A DNA stretch of 41,473 bases from contig UREB01000001.1 of assembly GCA_900546685.1 (NCBI GenBank), forward strand, positions 1-41,473, in the 5' to 3' direction. The translations under genes and the position numbers were made by a program. This DNA comes from an uncultured Eubacteriales bacterium. Lineage in GTDB: Bacteria; Bacillota; Clostridia; Christensenellales; QAND01. Shown here in pieces: positions 37,930 through 41,473 of this stretch. Numbering within the stretch: the stretch's first letter is position 1; each line of letters opens with the position of its first letter. The notes below the pieces were generated by a model. It saw only the letters and a program-made list of their open reading frames with translations. It had not been told where the DNA came from and did not search any database.

Positions 37930-38661
37930 ATGAAGGAAAACAAGTATGACGACCCGCGTTTTTTTGAAAAGTACAGCCACATGAGCCGTTCGGAGCAGGG
38001 GCTCCAAGGCGCGGGCGAATGGCTCACCCTGGCCCCGCTGCTGCCAGCGTTTGCGGGCAAGCGCGTGCTGGATCTCGGCTGCGGCTACGGGTGGCACTGC
38101 GCCTATGCCGCCGACCAGGGCGCGGCATCCGTCATTGGGGTGGATCTATCCGCCAAAATGCTGGAAACCGCGCGGCAGAAAAATGCCCGCCCGCAGGTGC
38201 AGTACCAACAGGGCGCCATAGAGGACGCTGCGTTTCCGGATGGCAGCTTTGATGTGGTGCTCAGCTCGCTGGCGCTGCATTATGTGGCGGATTTTGATGC
38301 GGTGGCGCGGCGGGTATACGCCATGGTTGCGCCGGGCGGGTGGTTTGTCTTTTCCGCCGAGCATCCCATCTTTACCGCCCAGGGCCCGCAGGATTGGGAC
38401 TACGACGAATCCGGGCGCATCCGGCATTTTCCCGTAGACCATTACTTTTGCCAGGGGCCGCGCAACGCCGTGTTTTTGGGCGAGCCGGTACGAAAATACC
38501 ACCGCACGCTGACCGCATATCTGGAGGGGCTCCTCTGCTGCGGGTTTGCGCTGCGCCATGTGGTGGAGCCGCAGCCGCCCGAAGAGATGCTGGATATGCC
38601 CGGCATGCGCGACGAGCTGCGCCGCCCCATGATGCTCATCGTCTGTGCGCAAAAGCCGTAA
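37930..38661 (+). CDS. Class I SAM-dependent methyltransferase
   Basis: 243 residues. SAM motif I VLDLGCGYGWHCAYAA (about 46-61), acidic loop VIGVDLSAKMLETA (motif II), QGAIEDAAFPDGSFDVVLSS (motif III/post I) and MVAPGGWFVFS. It belongs to the small-molecule methyltransferases of the UbiE/MenG-like fold; the substrate is unknown. The ATG has AGGAGG upstream. It is co-transcribed with the EamA transporter and ends at a bidirectional terminator. Confidence 0.92.
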   Translation: MKENKYDDPRFFEKYSHMSRSEQGLQGAGEWLTLAPLLPAFAGKRVLDLGCGYGWHCAYAADQGAASVIGVDLSAKMLETARQKNARPQVQYQQGAIEDAAFPDGSFDVVLSSLALHYVADFDAVARRVYAMVAPGGWFVFSAEHPIFTAQGPQDWDYDESGRIRHFPVDHYFCQGPRNAVFLGEPVRKYHRTLTAYLEGLLCCGFALRHVVEPQPPEEMLDMPGMRDELRRPMMLIVCAQKP

Positions 38662-38668
38662 AGCAAAA

Positions 38669-38693
38669 AAAGAGCGGAAGTTCCGCTCTTTTT
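38669..38693. terminator. Bidirectional terminator between convergent genes
   Basis: Stem AAAGAGCGG / CCGCTCTTT with loop AAGTT, A-run before and T-run after, serving the methyltransferase gene and the lipoprotein gene on the other strand. Confidence 0.9.
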
Positions 38694-38701
38694 CTTTGCC
38701 G

Positions 38702-39393
38702 TCAAACGGCTGAAAAGCATGCCAGGAAGGTTTCCAGCGCGTCGTCCTCAAAATAGCTGATGACCATTTGGTACAGCCAATTTCCCTTTTTACACACCAG
38801 CATGGTCTGGTTCATGGTAAATTCCTGTCCGTTTTGCTCTATCGTACAGCGAAGATCCAGCGTTTCAAACTCCACGCCGGCCACGGTGCGCTGCGAAGGA
38901 TCGCCAAACTCGTAAGATACGTTTTCGCCGGTCTGTGCTTCCAGCGCATTTTCCATCTGGCGGACGTACATCGAGGGGGTTATGACCCCGCTTTGGTCTT
39001 TAACGGCGGAAATATTGATGTTGTTCCCCTCCGGCGTAACCGCCGCCATTTCCGTAACCACGTTGGCGTTGCTGCTCTGTTCCACCTGCAAAAGCTCCGC
39101 CCCCGCCTCTTGGGAATCTTGGATCTGCTCTTTGGTCTGCATGGTCATGTCGTCCGTTGCGGTAAACTTTAAGCCGATCCAGGCATTGGTGTATTCCGCA
39201 TCCGTACAGACGCCCGCTTCAAACTCGTCCTCTGCGTTGGCGGTAGGCGTTGCCTTGGCGGCGGCTGTGGGCGTTTCGGTGTTCGTCAGCGCACCGATGG
39301 CATCTTCGCGCTTTGCCCGCCGCAGCCTGCCAGCACCCCGCCTGCCAGCAACAGCGCCAAAAGACCGGCCGCCATCTTTTTGGTATGGTTCAT
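38702..39393 (-). pseudogene. Lipoprotein gene with a frameshift after the signal peptide
   Basis: A clear start lies at 39391-39393 with AAAGGAGAGG upstream. It encodes a lipoprotein signal (MNHTKKMAAG, hydrophobic core, lipobox LAGC at 21-24) but this frame stops at 39286-39288. The body of the protein continues in the next frame: REDAIGALTNTETPTAAAKA, EYTNAWIGLKFTATDD, and on to 38702 without a stop. Re-reading one G in the GGG at 39316-39318 (or adding one G there) joins both parts into a protein of about 230 residues. So a one-base deletion in a G-run, real or a sequencing error, breaks the gene. The body is an extracellular domain of unknown function; a separate start at 39148 would yield only an unanchored fragment. 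Confidence 0.8.
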
Positions 39394-39433
39394 TGCTGTA
39401 TCCTCTCCTTTTCCCTGCTATCTATCATAGCAT

Positions 39434-39442
39434 AGTATACCA
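39434..39442 (-). promoter_or_regulatory. Extended -10 promoter for the frameshifted lipoprotein gene
   Basis: TGGTATACT on the minus strand (TG-N-TATACT), about 40 bases before the ATG at 39393. No clear -35 is seen. Confidence 0.45.
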
Positions 39443-39464
39443 TGCGCACATGCCCGATGCGCAT

Positions 39465-39492
39465 AAAAAAACAGGGCCTTTCGGCCCTGTTT
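39465..39492 (-). terminator. Terminator of the gltX-lipoprotein transcript
   Basis: Stem AAACAGGGCC / GGCCCTGTTT with loop TTTC; T-run on the minus strand from the A-run at 39465-39471. Confidence 0.92.
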
Positions 39493-39497
39493 GCGCA

Positions 39498-40100
39498 TCA
39501 TTTGAAGCGGATGGATTGGAAAAAGTTTTCCATGGTATGCTCGTTGTAGCCATCCTCCTCCGCGACATACACCAGCACATAGGCGGACTGCTCGTTCATG
39601 AATACGACATATTCGCCGCGCCGCGTTTTGCTGGGTAGCGGCTCCGCCTCGTCCTCATCCGGCGGCAGGGTAAACTTGTACCGGATACAGGCGCGGTCTT
39701 GGATGGTATCGTTGACTGCCGGCTCGTAAATGGCGCCGGCCAAGAGGGTATTCAGCATATTTTGCAGCAGCGCGGTAAACAGCTTGTCCTGGTCATAGGT
39801 ATGCCCGGCAGCCTCCCACGCCGTTTTGTAATCCTGCACCAGCTGGGCCCAATCTGCCTCCACGGCGGTATAGGTGGCGCCTTCGGTATAGTCCACGGTT
39901 TCGGTGGTGGTCAGCGTAAAGCTGGAGGAAAGGTTGATTTCCTCGATTTCGATGGGGATGCTCTGGGTGGTCTTGTTGACCTCGCCCGGCATTTCCACAA
40001 CGTAGTTGCCGGCGTCCACCTGCTGCGTGGCCACCCCGCCGCAGCCCGCCAGCATCAGCGACGCTAGCAGCAGCGAGAGCGTTGTTTTCAATCGTTTCAT
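39498..40100 (-). CDS. Putative lipoprotein
   Basis: 200 residues. Lipoprotein signal MKRLKTTLSLLLASLMLAGC with the lipobox Cys at residue 20. The mature part has an acidic beta-rich stretch (YVVEMPGEVNKTTQSIPIEI, SSSFTLTTTETVDYTEGATY) and a C-terminal domain with CIRYKFTLPPDEDEAEPL and YVVFMNEQSAYVLVYVAEED. I do not recognise a family. It would be anchored outside the membrane. The ATG overlaps the gltX stop by four bases (ATGA), so it is coupled to gltX; start MKRLKTT is preferred over longer in-frame starts because only it has a signal peptide. The region ends in a terminator. Confidence 0.78.
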   Translation of the reverse strand: MKRLKTTLSLLLASLMLAGCGGVATQQVDAGNYVVEMPGEVNKTTQSIPIEIEEINLSSSFTLTTTETVDYTEGATYTAVEADWAQLVQDYKTAWEAAGHTYDQDKLFTALLQNMLNTLLAGAIYEPAVNDTIQDRACIRYKFTLPPDEDEAEPLPSKTRRGEYVVFMNEQSAYVLVYVAEEDGYNEHTMENFFQSIRFK

Positions 40101-41473
40101 GCGTTTTGTCCGATCCTTTCCAAGCCGATTTGTATGCGGCGCAGGGTTTCCTCTTTGCCCAAGAGCACCGCCGCCTCCACCGCGCCGCCGGGGGTTACCT
40201 GCGTGCCGGTAACGGCCACGCGCACCGGCCAGAGCATCTGCCCGTTTTTCAGGCCCAGCTCGGCGGCTGCGCCAAGCAGCGCATCGTGGATGGCCTGCTG
40301 CTGCCAATCCTCAAGCGTGCCCAGCACCTGCTGCGCTTTTTCCAGCGCGATTTTGGATTTTTCCAAATCGGTCTTCATCTTTTTATGGCAATACATCGCC
40401 AGATCGTAATCCGGCAGCGCGCGCAAAAACGCGATCTTGTCCGGGATCTCGGCAAAGGTTTCCAGCCGCTGCTGCAAAATCTGGCACAGCACCTGCTTTT
40501 GGCTGTCGTTGGTGGGCAGCACCTGGTCGTAATACGGGGCGGCGTGCGCGGTAAACGCGGCCTCATCCATATGGCGGATGTACTCGGCATTCATCCAGCG
40601 CAGCTTGTTTTCATCGAAAATCGCCGGCGATTTGGAAATGCCCTTGACATCAAACGCCTCGGCCAGCTCTTCCATGGTAAACAGTTCTTGGTTGGTGCCG
40701 GGGTTCCAGCCCAAAAGCGCGATGTAGTTTAAAATCGCTTCCTTTAAAAAGCCGCGGCGGATAAAATCCTCATAGCTGGCGTCGCCATACCGTTTGGACA
40801 GCTTTCTGTGCGCATCCTTCATTACGGGCGGCAGATGCAGATACTGCGGAATTTCCCACCCGAACGCCTGGTAGATCAAATTGTATTTCGGCGTGCTGGA
40901 AAGGTATTCCGTGCCGCGGATGATATGGGTGATATGCATCAGGCTGTCGTCCACGACGTTGGCAAAATTATACGTCGGCAGGCCGTCGCTTTTCAATAGG
41001 ATGCCATCCTCCAATTCGTGAACATCCACCTCAATATGGCCATAGACCAGATCGTCAAACGAGGCGGTGCCGCTGTCAGGGATACGCTGGCGCACCACAT
41101 ACGGTTCGCCGTTTGCAATGCGGCGGCGCGCCTGTTCCAGCGGGATATCCGCGCATTTCCGATCGTATTTATACGCACCCTCTTCGTGCCCTGCGGCCTT
41201 GCGGCGCTGCTCTATCTCCTCTTTGGTGCAAAAGCAGTAGTACGCCCCGCCCCTTTCCACCAGCTCGTCGGCGTATTTTTGGTAGATCTCGCGCCGCTGG
41301 CTCTGGATATACGGGCCATAGGGGCCGCCTACGTCCGGCCCCTCGTCATAGGTAAGGCCGGTTTGCTTCATCGTCCGGTAGATCAAATCGGTTGCGCCCT
41401 CCACATAGCGCTGCTGGTCGGTATCCTCCACGCGCAAAACAAACTTGCCGCCGTGGTTTTTTGCAAACAGCCA
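40097..41473 (-). CDS. gltX: Glutamate--tRNA ligase (N-terminus cut by window edge)
   Basis: 458 residues are present and the frame is open to the last base. The visible part starts WLFAKNHGGKFVLRVEDTDQ, which lies just after the HIGH motif in GltX, so about 25 residues are missing. Further motifs: YGPYIQSQRREIYQKYADEL, the YYCFCTKEEI and RKCADIP region, GIPVSDD-equivalent sugar of the active site, the KLSKRYGDASYED form of KMSKS, and the C-terminal helical anticodon-binding domain. It charges tRNA-Glu (and perhaps tRNA-Gln where GatCAB is present). A lipoprotein gene is coupled to its 3' end. Confidence 0.96.
   Translation of the reverse strand, partial: WLFAKNHGGKFVLRVEDTDQQRYVEGATDLIYRTMKQTGLTYDEGPDVGGPYGPYIQSQRREIYQKYADELVERGGAYYCFCTKEEIEQRRKAAGHEEGAYKYDRKCADIPLEQARRRIANGEPYVVRQRIPDSGTASFDDLVYGHIEVDVHELEDGILLKSDGLPTYNFANVVDDSLMHITHIIRGTEYLSSTPKYNLIYQAFGWEIPQYLHLPPVMKDAHRKLSKRYGDASYEDFIRRGFLKEAILNYIALLGWNPGTNQELFTMEELAEAFDVKGISKSPAIFDENKLRWMNAEYIRHMDEAAFTAHAAPYYDQVLPTNDSQKQVLCQILQQRLETFAEIPDKIAFLRALPDYDLAMYCHKKMKTDLEKSKIALEKAQQVLGTLEDWQQQAIHDALLGAAAELGLKNGQMLWPVRVAVTGTQVTPGGAVEAAVLLGKEETLRRIQIGLERIGQNA

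Noticed and set aside
39286..39330. Programmed -1 frameshift in the lipoprotein gene
   Set aside because: The local GGCGGGCAAAG is not a standard slippery heptamer and no strong downstream stimulatory hairpin was seen; a one-base loss in the G-run is simpler.
1..41473. TGA reassigned to tryptophan
   Set aside because: TGA ends many genes here, including several ATGA overlaps (17558-17561, 13487-13490, 40097-40100), so it is a normal stop.

Overview
The window reads as chromosome of a fairly GC-rich low-copy-repeat Firmicute of class Clostridia, probably an anaerobic, butyrate-forming gut-type organism. Grounds: a butyryl-CoA:acetate CoA-transferase (but), a c-di-AMP receptor of the DarA/PstA type, PfoR-like IIC and DUF1275 proteins, strong AGGAGG-type ribosome binding sites, several TTG/GTG starts, intrinsic terminators after most transcription units, and a BclA-like collagen protein with a sporulation-type promoter candidate. 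The exact genus cannot be read from the sequence. TGA is a normal stop here (many ATGA overlaps), so the code is standard.

Layout. 1-6030 (minus): argS, two small membrane proteins, a PfoR-like PTS IIC, serS, rplI and the start of dnaB, all co-directional. A tRNA-Arg(ACG) gene stands head-to-head with argS. 6284-8503: two small exported proteins and a LysR regulator, divergent from a YeiH-type exporter (8652-9659). 9850-12371: a small acidic protein and a TPR glycosyltransferase, divergent from a collagen-like repeat protein. 12429-14194: a TarI/IspD-type cytidylyltransferase and an SDR. 14420-18181: but, a nucleotidyltransferase-fold protein, an ATC-hydrolase-like protein, a DUF1275 membrane protein and a GNAT. 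18237-25047 (minus): one operon with two rhamnosyltransferase-like GT2 enzymes, rfbA-rfbD-rfbB-rfbC for dTDP-L-rhamnose, and a Wzm/Wzt-like ABC polysaccharide exporter, driven from a good promoter at 25089-25117. 25218-27205: a GNAT and a TPR-transglutaminase protein whose reading frame is cut by one TGA. 27304-32525 (minus): a four-gene sugar catabolic operon (xylulokinase, FucI-like isomerase, ManA-like cupin isomerase, TIM-barrel isomerase/epimerase). 32726-40100: darA, an M23/G5 peptidase, an HSL-type esterase, an M42 aminopeptidase, an EamA transporter, a methyltransferase and two lipoproteins, one frameshifted. 40097-41473: gltX, cut by the window end.

How the parts work together. Three aminoacyl-tRNA synthetases, L9 and DnaB are core functions. 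Around them lie cell-surface functions: rhamnose polymer synthesis and export, CDP-polyol-type activation, a collagen-like coat protein with a neighbouring glycosyltransferase, a cell-wall peptidase and lipoproteins. The most unusual items are the sugar operon with two unrelated isomerase folds and no transporter or regulator, the in-frame TGA inside the transglutaminase gene, the frameshifted lipoprotein, a SerRS with an enlarged N-terminal arm, and the collagen/glycosyltransferase pair. No CRISPR array, insertion sequence, phage gene or rRNA was seen, and no gene-free stretch exceeds 300 bases.
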